This document shows, one piece after another, positions 23,663 to 35,761 of a stretch of 64,000 bases of DNA. The position numbers and the translations under genes are program-made. Position 1 is the stretch's first letter, and every line of letters starts with the position of its first letter. The stretch spans positions 265,562,458 through 265,626,457 of the forward strand of contig NC_057807.1 in the NCBI RefSeq assembly GCF_018294505.1, in the 5' to 3' direction. The notes under the pieces are model-generated. The model did not search any database. It saw nothing but the letters and a program-made list of their open reading frames with translations, and was not told where the DNA came from. This stretch comes from Triticum aestivum. Its lineage: Eukaryota; Streptophyta; Magnoliopsida; Poales; Poaceae.

Positions 23663-24282
23663 TCCATGAAAACAACACATGGCAAAATTCCACGGCGAAC
23701 GAGGGATTGGAATCTGTTGGGAGGGGCTGTTTGGATCTTGCCCGGGGTAGCCAAAATATTGGCGACCCTTTTGTCCACCGGTGCCTTTGCCACCGATGAA
23801 CAAGGAATGGCTCGGGTGCTCATGCTGTCATGTATCCTCCAGCGCGCACGTTGGAGACGAGATTGCACGAGCTGTGTTTTTTGTCCCACAACGCCACCTG
23901 AGCTGCCCGCAGACCGACCGGCGACCCGCAAATTACGCCATACAACCGTAGCCGCACACATTATGACAACAACTCAACTAACCAGACGAAGTTCATGCAA
24001 ACACGTAGACAAACTGATATTTCATATAACAACGACGGAAATCATATAAAATATCGGATTTTCATACAAACATGATGGATTTCATTACATTCAAATGAAC
24101 TATGCGGTGCTAGTTCTAGACAGCACAGGTATATAATACCTGGCCTAAATGGTCGCCCGCCGATCGATTTGTGTTCCTCAGGTCTGGCAGCACGATCACC
24201 GGACTGCCGGGAGCCCCGGAGGTATATGCTTCAGCGCAAAGGACGACTCGCTTTCCCACTGCCCAACTGATATCATTGGCTG
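23663..24282. other. Non-coding inner-CACTA sequence
   Basis: No recognisable gene, repeat array or terminus. The overlapping ORFs of about 100 aa on both strands (23659-24049) have no family features. Confidence 0.45.
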
Positions 24283-24858
24283 ATGCTGAAGATGATGGTG
24301 GCCGGCGCCAGTTTGAGTTCATCACTGGCCACTACTTTGCCATGGCCGGCACCGGCTCGAGTTCATCCTAACATTCCCCTCTTCCATGAAGCACATGCAG
24401 GGTCGACGAAGGTCCTCGCAACAAAAGGATCCGGCAAGACACCTACTGTGTACGCCGGCGTCGCCTCCGCGGTGGCCTTCATGGGACCCAAGCGGCGGCG
24501 GCCTCTCGTGTTCTACTTCTCCTTGATGATGGCGGCGGATGCGGACCTGGCTTCTGTCGCTCTCCGCGCACCTGGCTTCTGTCGCTGCTTGCATGGCGCG
24601 GCCGTCAGCATGGGAGTCTCGGCCACAGAAACGGGAGACGCGGTACGAGGCGGCGGCGTGGACGGCAGCAACGACGCCCGTGCGCTGCTCCTCGTCGAGC
24701 TGGCCTGGAGCGGCGAGTTGCTGAACCACGCGCCGGCTTGGGGCGGCAACTGGCTCCATCAGGCGAGGGGAGGGAGGTGGATCAACAAGTTGTATAGCTC
24801 GTATCCGGCGGGCTACCCAGCCGGCTGTGGAATAACTACTCTTCGTAAGCCATTATAA
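24283..24858 (+). CDS. Unrecognised GC-rich ORF, 191 aa, doubtful
   Basis: An open frame with a GC-rich, alanine-rich product, for example VYAGVASAVAFMGPKRRRPL followed by VFYFSLMMAADADLASVALR. The stretch AGVASAVAF and the VFYFS run weakly recall a plant CASP-like/MARVEL membrane protein, but the usual four membrane segments are not present. The minus strand is also open across 24322-24759. There is a candidate leader, but no clear promoter or splice structure. It could be a captured gene fragment or chance GC-rich frame. Confidence 0.25.
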   Translation: MLKMMVAGASLSSSLATTLPWPAPARVHPNIPLFHEAHAGSTKVLATKGSGKTPTVYAGVASAVAFMGPKRRRPLVFYFSLMMAADADLASVALRAPGFCRCLHGAAVSMGVSATETGDAVRGGGVDGSNDARALLLVELAWSGELLNHAPAWGGNWLHQARGGRWINKLYSSYPAGYPAGCGITTLRKPL

Positions 24859-25454
24859 GAGTGGACAAAATGGTGAAGGAGGAGATAGGGGAGCGGCGGA
24901 GGTGTGCGATTCTTGGCCGGCGTTTGGCCTCGTTTAAATAGGAGATTAAATAGACGGCGGACGGGAGGAGCTCGGCCGACGTTGCGTTTAATGCCGGCCC
25001 GGTCTTGAACGGACGTGTGTCCAGAGTGGTTTTCTCGGCTTCCACATGGGCGGGTTTCATGGAGGCGTTTGACTACGGGAAGGAGGCTTGTTCAGCCGGG
25101 CGTGCAGCGAGTGGCGCCCTTGACTCTGACCTAGGACACCACGCTGTTCTTCCACTGATGTGTGGGCTCTTTGGGTACATGGCCTGCATGTCAGTGATCC
25201 AACACAGGCAGCGCACAACAGAGGAACCTTTGGTGGGCCAGGGCGGTCAGAAGCGGGCATTTCATAAACCGATGATTGTTCATTGAGTGTGACATCATCT
25301 TTTTCAAGTAGATAAGCCTACTATGTTGATAGGCCGTTCGATACGTTGTGATTCATAAAGACCACTGCAAACATCAATGTTCTGCTTATCATAGATAAGA
25401 TTGATTAAACCCGTAACAATCCATGTCCTTAACAAAGGGTGCATGCACGTATAG
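24859..25454. other. Spacer without recognisable gene
   Basis: Unique-looking moderate-GC sequence. The two-strand ORFs at 25005-25286 and 25057-25260 lack family resemblance. Confidence 0.45.
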
Positions 25455-25695
25455 GTTGAGCGTGTGTCTTGCGACGTGTGCTATGTGCATGTAGGCGTGC
25501 GAGTGTTGCGTGCGTGCAAGGGTACGTTTCAGTGTTGCATGCATGGGTGCGTACATGCGTGTGTTCGTGAGTGCATGTGTACGGGTCAGCGTTGCACGCC
25601 AGCATGCGTGCGTGTGTACGTTATGTGTACGTGTCAGTGTTGCGTGCCTGCATGGGTGCGTGTCTTGCATGCGTGCATGTGTACGTGCGGGGTGA
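25455..25695. repeat. Degenerate GTGCATGTGTACG minisatellite
   Basis: Repeats of GCGTGC/GTGTACG/CAGTGTTGC alternate purine and pyrimidine for about 240 bp, for example TGTACGTGTCAGTGTTGCGT near 25626. The Cys-rich frames on this tract are by-products. Such tracts can adopt Z-DNA. Confidence 0.75.
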
Positions 25696-26039
25696 GGCTA
25701 CACGTCAGTCGATTGACTTTTTAATCTCTGGTCATTAGATTTTCCAGCCGTTGGATACGAAATCAAGGGCCTCCAGTTTATCATCAAACTCCACCCCCCT
25801 GAGCCGCCAGCCACCACCGGCTGAACCGCCAGCCCCGCCGCCCGCGGCCGGCCCGCGCCGCTACGCCGCCCCGCCCTCCCCGAAACCACTCCCCACCGCC
25901 AGTCCGCCGCCGCATCGGCCATCCCTCTAGGCCCCCCCCGCGCCGAGCTTTTTCTCCGGCGATCCCCACCCCATCGCCCAATCAACGCCCCCAACCGCCG
26001 GCGACTGCCAACCAGAGGTCTCACGACTTCGAATACCCA
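25696..26039. other. GC-rich spacer
   Basis: A C-rich stretch (CCGCC/CCACC runs, 25790-26010) with minus-strand open frames caused by base composition. No gene is recognised. Confidence 0.4.
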
Positions 26040-26430
26040 CCGACCACTAATTTATTACCATTTCTGTCCTTCATATGCACGCTGACGGGTGGGCCCTATG
26101 GTAATGTGCGCTGCTGAATGTGGACCGTTTGACTGGTCAATTGATCGTGTTATCAACAAATTACGGAGCTGTATGGTGAGCCAGTGACCGTATGATCACC
26201 CTAAAATGTACTCCTATTTTATTAACATAGTACAGACTCAAACTACCATTTTCTTTCTTTCATATACGGGCTGACAGGTGGGCCCCATGGTTACGCACCC
26301 CGATGGTGCAACACTAGTTGCGCCACGTGGAACGTTTGACTGGTCAATTGATTATGTCATCAACAGAATACAGAGTTGTATGGGTGAGCCAGTGACCGTA
26401 TAATCATGACATGTATTTGTTTAATACGGT
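26040..26430. repeat. Tandem duplication of about 204 bp
   Basis: TTTGACTGGTCAATTGAT occurs near 26138 and again near 26334. CTGAC(G/A)GGTGGGCCC occurs near 26082 and 26270-26285. GAGCCAGTGACCGTAT occurs near 26181 and 26385. Copies have diverged moderately. No coding potential. Confidence 0.75.
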
Positions 26431-28480
26431 ACAGACGCAAGGGCTCATATATACGTGCAAGCACTCACCGCTATAAGCGCACACACGCGGACCCTACCCC
26501 TTTGAGCACCTTCGAGAGAGTGGGCCAGCATATATGATCTTGAGATTTTACGAAGTCACCATAGGTGCCTCGTAGTCGAGTGGAACATCTCCTCCCATTG
26601 AACACACATCGCCGGAAGATACTGAAATTAACACAAGATAAATGTGAGCACCGGGACTTTAACCTTGGTGTGCTCGAGAAACCACTGTCCTCCTAACCAT
26701 CCAACCACATGTTGGTTAGCATGACAAAATGTATGCGGTGACCGTGGTGAGCTTATTCTGAAGTCCAGTGACCATATCGTGCTTCGCTTCAAATACAATG
26801 ATCGTAAGTGTCGCCAACCAAATACGGAGCACGCATCAAATGCAAAGTCCGTCAGTGTCATCAACAAAATATGGAGACGTATCGTGAGCTAGATACCGTT
26901 GTACTATTGTATATGCTTATTTTCTTAGTGGCCGATTGCGTGTGTGGTGTGGTGGGCACATCATTTCTAGTTGTGGTGGGTCAACATGAAGACTCATGGG
27001 TCGGTTCCATCCTACGCCACATATAGGTTGGACCGAGACGCGTTATACGAAGACCCATGTGGAGGACTCGGCGTACAACACGAAGCTACCAGAGTCGCAA
27101 AGGACTCTATCCCCATTGGTGATAAGCCGACTATATATGATTTGTAACCCTAGGCCCCCAGTATGTTACAGAAGCTTGGGGGCTAGTTCGTCGATAGTAT
27201 ACATACACGCACAATGCCTGGTATTCATGTGTACTTTGTACACACCCCGATCACTAATATACAGTACCAGGAGTAGGCTCTTTCTTCAACTACAAGGGTC
27301 CGAACTAGGGTAAAACTTTGCCTCGTATTACCATTCAGCCTAACAGCTAGGGATATCCTACCGAATGATATGATGAAATCATAGCTGCCAACTACTAAGA
27401 GAGAGGTGTGTCTGGGCGGGGGCAATGTGTGCGAGAGAGGCCTAAAGATAATATGCGTGCGGGAGATACGCGGGCACATATATGTGCGTATAGAGGGCTA
27501 GTAGAGACCATGCGTGTGTATATATGCATGTGAGAGAAATAGTGTTTTCCAACTAAGATTAGTGAAAAGAGTGGTACATAGTAGTCAGAAAGAGAGAGAG
27601 AGAAACAGAGAGAGCATGTGCGTGAGACACCCTGACACCCTAAGAGAGATTGTGAGCATGTGTGAAAGAGAAATGCCGATGCATATAAAGTGTGTGCACT
27701 TATGCGTTAGATAGAGAGATATATAACACGTTTGTGAGAACGGGCCGAGGCATAGTGCATCTACGTGTAAAAGGCGGTTCTACGCATTAAATTAAAATAT
27801 AAATGGCATTATTATTTTTGGATGAGATCATGAATTTTGCAAATTGCGTATGGACGAAAATCGGTCTATCAGACACCCATACTCTATTGAATTCTAGCAT
27901 GTGCATGTGTTTATTTCATATTATCGATCCATAGAGTGAGAGCGGTTTGAAATACAGGCAATGGATGCTTTTGCAATTCATATATAAACATTAATTAGTG
28001 CACTCCATGTTGTTAGTGTGAAGCACTTTATACATTTGTCACTTGCATGGATACATTCCAAATTGCTAGCTACGAAATAGAATACATGTCGAATTCAACA
28101 TAAAGGGGGTTTCGAAGATTCGAATTCATAGGAAGTGCATTCATCTATTTGAACCCGAGATAATGGCATTTGTAAATCAGATGTAAAAGGGGGCATCAAT
28201 CTTTGTTGTGAGTTTGAACATGCTATATATATTCATACGCATATCTAACTTTTTTTGCAACCAAGGAGATTATATCTGGAACCATGCATGAACTGAGGTA
28301 AGTTGCATATTTTTTAATATATACTCGTGTACAATGTATATTCAAATGTACCCCCTCCATTCCAAAATAATCGTAGCTTTAGGATTTTCAAGAGTAAAGA
28401 TTGTGAAGTTTGACAAATCCTAAAAGTTCAATTCAAGAGAACCGAAAACGTTAATGCTTCTGCTCCCAAATATTGAACGA
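26431..28480. other. Non-coding stretch, low-complexity patches
   Basis: A GA-rich patch (AGAAAGAGAGAGAGAAACAG) lies near 27589, with AT-rich DNA at 27780-28340. The phrase at 28350 (CCCCTCCATTCCAAAATAA) resembles a degraded MITE end. The short ORFs have no recognisable domains. Confidence 0.45.
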
Positions 28481-28540
28481 AGCGCCAAATAGGCCTGTGG
28501 TCACCCGAAACCGCGCGAGACTAATGTTTGGCGGTAGGAA

Positions 28541-28895
28541 ATTACTGTCCTGACTCTAGCCCATGTAGCCTATCGGCCTGATGTCCAAAGGTCTAAACCG
28601 GGGTAGGTTTGTAACTTCACCAAGACGCCAGTCTCAACCGCCTCCGAGAAGCATTCATACGCCGTGGGCGCTTAACACCCATGCGCTCGGCCGAAATCTA
28701 TCCCGCCCACATTTGGGACACCTGTGATTACTGTCCTACCCCCAACCCGCAATATGTCCAAAATTTTAGATGGGGGCAAAGTTTGTAACTTTCCCCAAAT
28801 TTCAAACAAGCGCGTCTCAAACCGAAACATTGTTCCCCCTTAGTTTCCCGCTTCCCTCTGTTTCCCCATTCATACTCCGTGGGCGCCAAAACGCC
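28541..28895. repeat. Direct duplication upstream of the CACTA gene
   Basis: TTACTGTCCT near 28542 and 28728, GGTTTGTAACTTCACCAAG near 28605 and AGTTTGTAACTTTCCCCAA near 28780, and CATTCATACGCCGTGGGCGC near 28652 and CATTCATACTCCGTGGGCGC near 28867 show two diverged copies of about 190 bp. This lies just upstream of the first exon and may be a duplicated promoter/leader. Confidence 0.65.
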
Positions 28896-29086
28896 CTCTC
28901 CACCAGCCGCGAAACCCCAGCCTCCTCCGTCCTCCACCCCATAGTGGCCAATCCACCGCCGCCCTCCTCCATCACGCCGGAGCCGGTACCCCGGTGTTGT
29001 CATCCAACGCAACCGCAACCGCAACGCCCTCAAGGACTTAGCAGCTGAAGCCGAGGCAGAGCTGCCTCCATGACGGCGACGCCGAC

Positions 29087-29369
29087 ATGCGCTGTACCAG
29101 AACCACTCCGACCATGCCGTCCTGCGCCTCACTGCTGCCGCTCCATTGTCGCAACCGTCCACCACACCGGAGCTGTTCCCGCTACGCCGTCGTTCGCCGC
29201 CTCGGATCTGGTTCCCCACCGCCGATAGACGGCCATCGCACCACACTCAACAACTTGGCCATGGGTTCGTCCAAGGCTCCATCGCCCTCCACAACTTCTC
29301 GTTTCCAGCGAACCACAAGAAGATCATTGGAAAAACAGAAGGAGGACACAACACTGCCAGCAGAAAGAG
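29087..29369 (+). pseudogene. First coding exon of the CACTA ORF2-like gene
   Basis: From the ATG at 29087 (or the internal ATG at 29263, MGSSKAPSPSTTSRFQRTTR) the frame runs to ...EKQKEDTTLPAER and a GT donor at 29370. The exon ends in phase 1. The RRTTRR-like basic stretch resembles the start of the amplified exons downstream (RRPTRLRSAV). A GC-rich leader lies upstream. It is the plausible N-terminus of the gene whose Transposase_24-like exons end at 47641. Start choice and leader are uncertain, and I cannot show that the whole gene is still spliced as one transcript. Confidence 0.55.
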
Positions 29370-30095
29370 GTACTCCTCTTCCCTTATTCGTGCAAATCTT
29401 ACGTCTCCGCTCACACCGTATTCATCCCACGAAAGGAACTAGTTGAGCGCCTCTTACTGCATCTTCTTCGTGATACTAAATGCACAAGGTTTCCTCCCTT
29501 TACTATTTCACCTTTTCTAGAGGTTAGTAGCCCGCCTGGATTTCAAATCAGGGTCAGTCGAACCGCAATTAAAAGAAGCAGCACCTGCTTAGGCGCGCGG
29601 AGCACCTAGTCCGCCTGTTCCCCGGGGAAGCGGCACATTGGTGTCTATCATAGGGGTGTGGGGTGCAGGAGCTGCTTGCGCCCGATCTGGAGGTCGGCGG
29701 GGCTTGAATGGATGGCCGGGGGGCGGTGCCAAGCACGGCGGTGAGGTGAGGTCGAGGGGAGGGCGCAAGCAGGGGAGGAATACTGGGCCGATGGTCGCTG
29801 GCGTTTCAAGGAAGATCGTCAACACTGACTGGCTGGAGGTAGATGAAGGCGATCTGCCCGTTCTTTGTACATCGGACGGTGCAGAAAAAATGGACTGGCC
29901 TATTTGCTTTCAGTCGACCTTTATTTTCATAGATTCCTGTAGTAATTTAGTGTGCCATGCATGTTGTAGAGCTATCATATGTCTCCCGTCATTTATTTCT
30001 CACCGACCTGCTATCTACTACCTTTACACTGTACTAATTGTGCACACACTTCATCCATACTCACACTATTGTTTTTTTATGCATGGGTATTTCAG
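29370..30095 (+). other. Intron 1 of the ORF2-like gene
   Basis: It begins GTACTCC and ends TTTCAG. A GC-rich block (29590-29870) is open on both strands (29638-30102 plus) but shows no family features. It may be a captured fragment or an alternative exon. Confidence 0.4.
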
Positions 30096-33000
30096 ACTCT
30101 GACGCAGTGTTGATGAATGCAGAAAAGAAAAGACAGAAGTCGCTCCAGTGTAATTCGAAGATAAGCACTAAGCGTTTCAGCGCTCTAATGGGTGCAGTGT
30201 TAGCAGTTGGAGACAGTAAACGTAGCTCTGCAGTTGATGATCTCAATTGCCACACACAACCATCCCAGGTGCTTGCTTTAACTTCGCGCTGTCAAATGTG
30301 GTTGCATGTGGCATATGGTGTCTAGCTTGTATTGCTTCCAATTTGGTTAAATTGCATCTGCTTACTTTACACATTATACCTTTGATAATGACATGCCTTC
30401 CTGTTTTTGATACATACTACATATGTCTATTAACCATGTTCGTACATCAAACTAATGCTCTTTTGTATCCCTCGTCAATCACTTATGATGAGACAGTCAC
30501 CCGAGTGGGTTACTGTGAGACGCCCTACTCGTTTAAGGAGTGCAGTGTCATCCTCCTCACATGATTCTCAAGAAACAGCGAGGCTAAATGAAGATAGTCA
30601 ACACAACTCTCTAGTTGATCACCGCAATTCCCCCACACCACCATCGCAGGTGCTTGCTCTTACTTGGCAGTGTGATATGTGGTTGCATATTGCATATGGT
30701 GTCTACCTTGTAATGCTTCTAATTAGGGTAAATTGCATCTGCTTAGTTAACACATTATACCTGTGAATATGACATGCCTTCCTGTTTTTGGTACATACTA
30801 CATCTTTCTATTAACCATGTTCTTACATCAAACTACTTTTCTTGTGTATCCCTCATCAATCACTTCTGACGATACACCTTCAAGTTGATAGTGTAATATT
30901 GGTTGCATCTTGCATATCATTTCAAACATGTATTGCCTCTAATTTGTTGAAGTGCCACTTATAATGAGATGCATCTAACTTGGTAGAGTGATTTTGGTTG
31001 GATCTTTCATATGGTGTCTAGATTGCGTTGCTTCCAATTTGTTGAAATGCCTTCTGCTTAGCGTTTTTCATACATATTCCATCCTCCTACAATGTGGTTG
31101 CCATACATAAAAGTTGTGTTCGTCAGTATCATGCATCAACGAATTTGGGAGTGCGAATTTCATTCCTTTTTCTTGTGTGTTTACTTGACAAGGCAAAATC
31201 TGAAAGGACGAAGGCACGGAATGATGGTGGTCCTCTGGAGCAACCGAAACAGATGATCTCTGCAGATTCTCCTGCTACTTGTACTGCAGTGCTAGTTCCA
31301 AATCTCATCTCCCCTACTCCACAACCCAAGGTGCTTGCTCTAACATGTCAGTGTGATATCTGGTTGCATGTCGCATATGGTGCCTAGCTTGTATTGCTCC
31401 TAATTTGTTAAATTGCATCTCCTTAGCTTACACATTATACATGTGAATATGACACGCCTTCCTGTTTTTGGTACATACTACATCTGCCTATCACACCATG
31501 TTCTTACATCAAACTACTGTTCTTGTGTATCCTGCATCTATCGCTTATGATGAGACAGTCACGCGCGTGGGTTAATATGAGACGCAATACTCTTAGAAAG
31601 AATGCAATTTCATCCTCTCCACATGATTCTCAAGAAACAGCAAGCCTAAATGAAGATATTGAACGTAGCTCTGTACTTGAAGACCGCACTTCCCCTACAC
31701 CACCATCACAGGTGCTTGCTCTAACTTTGCAGTGTGATATGTGGTTGCATGTTGCATACGGTGTCTAGCTTGTAATGCTTCTAATTAGGGTAAATTGCAT
31801 CTGCTTAGTTTACACACTATACCTGCAAATATGACATGCCTTCCTATTTTTGCTACACACTAAATCTATGTGTTAACCTTTTTCTTACATGAAACTACCT
31901 CTCTTCTGTATCCTGCATCAATCACTTACAATGAGTCACCTTTATTCATTGCATATTGCATATTATTTCTAGCCTGTTGTCATGTATTGCTTATAATTTG
32001 GTCAAATACATTTGTTAGGGCACCCTTTTAATTTGGCAGAGTGATATTGGTTTCATCTTTCATATGGTTTCTAGCTTGCATTGTATCTAACAAGTTCAAG
32101 GACCTTGTGCTTAGTTTACACTTTATACATTATACATGTCAATATGTCACGCCGTCCTGTTTTTCATACATATTCCATCCTCCTATCATGCGGCTGCCTT
32201 ACATGAAAGTAGTGTTCGTCAGTATCATGCATCAATGAGTTCTGAAGAGCAAATTTTATTCCTTTTTCTTGTGGGTTTGACTTGACAAGGCAAAATCAAG
32301 AAAGAGGAAGGAAAAGAGTAAGGAAGGCGGTGATGGTGGTCCTCTGCAGCAACATAAACGGAGCATCTGTACCGATTCTCCTTGTACTGATAGTGCATTA
32401 CAAGGTCCAAGTCTCCGCTCCCCTACTCCACCATCCAAGGTGCTTGCTCTAACTTGGCAATGTGATATCTGGTTGCATGTTGCATATGGTTCCTAGCTCG
32501 TATTGCTCCTAATTAGTGTAAACTGCACCTGCTTAGCTTACACATGATACATGTGAATATGACACACTTTCCTGTTTTCGGTACATACTATATCTGTCTA
32601 TCACACCATGTTCTTACATGAAACTACTCTTCTTGTGTATCCTGCATTAGTCACTTATGATGGGACACCTTTAAGTTGGCAGTGTGATATTGGTTTGCGT
32701 CTTGAATATGATTTCTAGCATGTATTGCTTCTAGTTTGATGAACGCCACCTATGACGAGACAGTTTTAACTTGGCAGAGTGATATTGTTGCACCTTCCAT
32801 ATGGTGTCTTGCAGTGTTTCTAATTTGTTGAAGTGCCTTCTGCTTAGTTACCACATCATAGGTGTGAATATGTCAAGCCGTCCATTTTTTCGTACATATT
32901 CCATCCTCATATCATGACTTTGCCTTTCATCAGAGTAGTGTTTGTCAGTATCATGCATGAATGAGTTCTGAAGAGCGAATTATATTCACCTCACAATGCA

Positions 33001-34727
33001 AAATCAATAAAGCTGAAGGAAATTGGCAAGGCATTGGATGATGGTGGTCCTTCCGAGCAACTGAAATGGAGGTTCTCTACAGATTCTACTCCGCCATCCT
33101 CCCAACAAGATTCGCAAGACAACGCAAGGCTAGACAGTCAACGTAGCTGTGTAGATGATGAGCACATCTCCCCTACTCCACCATCACAGGTGCTTGCTCT
33201 AACTTGGCACTATTATATGTGGTTGCATGTTGCGTATGATGTCTAGCTTGTATTGCTTCTAACTTTGTTGAATTGCATCTGCTTACTTTACACATAATGC
33301 CTGTGAATATGACATGTGTTCCTGTTTCTACATCAGACTACTATTCTTGCATATCCCGCATCAGTCACTTATGATAAGGCACCTTTAAGTCGCCACTGTG
33401 ATATTGGTTGTGTCTTGCATATGATTTCTGGCATGTACTGCTTCTAATTTGTTTGAAACGCCATACAGTTTGAACTTGGCAGAGTGATATTGGTTGCATC
33501 TTTCATATGGTGTCTAGCTTGCAGTGATTCTAATTTGTTGAAATGCCTTCTGCTTAGTTACCACATCATAGGTGTGAATATGTCACACCATCCTGTTTTC
33601 ATACATATTCCATCCTCGCATCATGTGTTTGCCTTTTATCAGAGTAGTGTTCGTCAGTATCATGCATGAATGAGTTCTGAAGAGCGAATTTTATTCCTTT
33701 TTCTTATCGGTTTGACTTCACAATGCAAAATCATTACAGCTGAAGGAAATTAGTCTGGTAGTGGATGATGGTGGTCCTTCGGAGCAACTCAAACAGGGGG
33801 TCTCTACAGATTCTACTCCGCCATCCTCCCAACAAGATTCGCAAGACAACACAAGGCTGGACAGTCAACGTAGCTATGTAGATGATGAGCACATCTCCCC
33901 TACTCCACCATCACAGGTGCTTGCTCTAACTTGGCACTATTATATGTGGTTGCATGTTGCGTATGATGTCTAGCTTGTATTGCTTCTAACTTGAATTGCA
34001 TCTGCTTACTTTACACATAATGCCTATGAATATGACACGTATTCCTGTTTCTAGAACATACGTGTACATGATGAGCACATCTCCCCTACTCCACCATCAA
34101 CAGGTGCTTGCTCTTACTTGGAACTGTTATATGTGGTTGCGTTTTCCGTATGATTTCTAGTTTGTATTGCTTCTGATTATGTTGAATTTCATCTGTGTAG
34201 CTTACAACTTATACCTGCAACGATCACTTACCCATAAGACACATTTAACTTGGACTGTGATGTAGGTTGCATCTTGCATTGTTTCTAGCTTGTACTGCTT
34301 CTAATTTCTTGAAATGGCACTTACGACGAGACACTTTTTACCTGATAGAGTGATATTGGTTGCATGCTCATATGGTGCCTAGCTTTCATTTCTTCTAATT
34401 TTGTTGAAATGCCTTCCGCTTACTGTATTTCATACATATTCCATCCTCCTATTGTACATGATGAAACGATGTCTTTTTTTGTATATATTCCATCCTCCTA
34501 TCCTGATCAAAGTAGTGTTCGTCTGTATCATGCATCAACCAGTTATGCAGAGCTAATTTTCTTCATCTTCTTGTGGTTTTGACTTCATAAGGCAATATCG
34601 GAAAATAGGAAGGAAAAAGAGTAAGTTAGGGGATGTTGGTGGTCCTCCGCACCGACGCAAACAGAGACTCTCTAGATTTGCCACTGCTACTGCTAATGAA
34701 GTTGAAGTCCCAAGTCTACATGATGAG
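30096..34727 (+). repeat. Amplified exon-intron array, left part
   Basis: Small exons each end ...SPTPPSQ or similar and share the donor GTGCTTGCTCTAACTTGG. Exon 3' ends: 30268, 30649, 31330, 31711, 32439, 33189, 33916, 34103. Type A exons (30497-30649, 31559-31711; 153 bp) read like RRPTRLRSAVSSSSHDSQET plus a variable tail. Type B exons (31193-31330, 32290-32439, 34592 onward) read like AKSRKRKEKSKEGGDGGPLQ. The 33013-33189 and 33740-33916 exons are B-A chimeras. Measured exons are multiples of three (138, 150, 153, 177), so copies can be added without changing frame. Introns are homologous too. The 34592 exon has a frameshift and is cut by the gypsy insertion. Confidence 0.8.
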
Positions 34728-35210
34728 TGTTGGTGTTCAAAAACCGGCGGATCTCGGGTAGGGGTCCCGATCTGTGCGTCTAAGGCTAATGGTAACAGGA
34801 GGCAAGGGACACAATGTTTTACCCAGGTTCGGGCCCTCTCGATGGAGGTAAAACCCTACTTCCTGCTTGATTGATCTTGATGATATGAGTATTACAAGAG
34901 TTGATCTACCACGAGATCATAGAGGCTAAACCCTAGAAGCTAGCCTATGATGATTATGATTGTTCTGATCCTCTCTATACGGACAAAAACCCTCCGGTTT
35001 ATATAGACACCGGAGGGTGCTAGGGTTTACACCGAGTCGGTTACAAAGAAGGAGATCTAATATTCGGATCACCAAGCTTGTCTTCCACGCAAAGGAGAGT
35101 CCCATCCGGACATGGGACAAAGTCTTGAGTCTTGTATCTTCATGGTCCAATAGTTCGGCCAAAGTATATAGTCCGGTTGTCCAGATACCCCCTAATCCAG
35201 GACTCCCTCA
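34728..35210 (-). repeat. Left (3') LTR of the Tat-like element
   Basis: It matches 43470-43939 closely. A TATA motif in GGTTTATATAGACACCGG (about 34996-35013) gives CTATATAAACC on the element strand, the likely core promoter. The two LTRs differ by small indels such as TTC versus TC after TGTTGGTG. Confidence 0.9.
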
Positions 35211-35761
35211 GTAGCCCCTGAACCAGGCTTCAATGACGATGAGTCCAGCGCGCAGTTTTGTCTTCGGCATTGCAAGGCATGTTCCATCTCCAAATACTTC
35301 AAAGTAATTACTGAACGCTTAAATCGTGTCCGGATCTGCAAGACGATCTTCACATACCACCGTAGGGAGAACGATATTCCACAAAGGCAATCTGCTGACA
35401 ACTTCAGACAATGACATGACTCTACGGTCAAGTCATTATTTGAACTGTTTTTCCCACAACCAGACACAGCACATATTGCGAGGCGGTTTCCTCGGCACGT
35501 CTTGTCGAAGCAGAGATCATGTCCCCTTATCACGGGATTCCCATCAATACGGGTATGGGTAACCTAACCGCGCCATCAATCGTGGCGCTTGGGAAATAAG
35601 TGATCTTCAACGGGCAAGTGGGGAGGGGCACCATTTTTGTCGCCTCTATAAAGGGATAAGGATTCCCCATTTTCACCCACGCCTTCTTCCTCCTCTTCCT
35701 ATCCATTCTCGCACCCTCGAGCTCCAGCGCCCTAGTTCACACCTTCTCCGCACAGACAAAC

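Noticed and set aside
24283..24858. Possible CASP-like membrane protein
   Set aside because: Only weak resemblance in two short stretches, and the four membrane segments are missing. Kept as a low-confidence ORF without function.
28728..29246. 172-aa minus-strand ORF
   Set aside because: It overlaps the leader and first exon of the plus-strand CACTA gene. The Arg/Gly/Ser-rich product reflects GC content.
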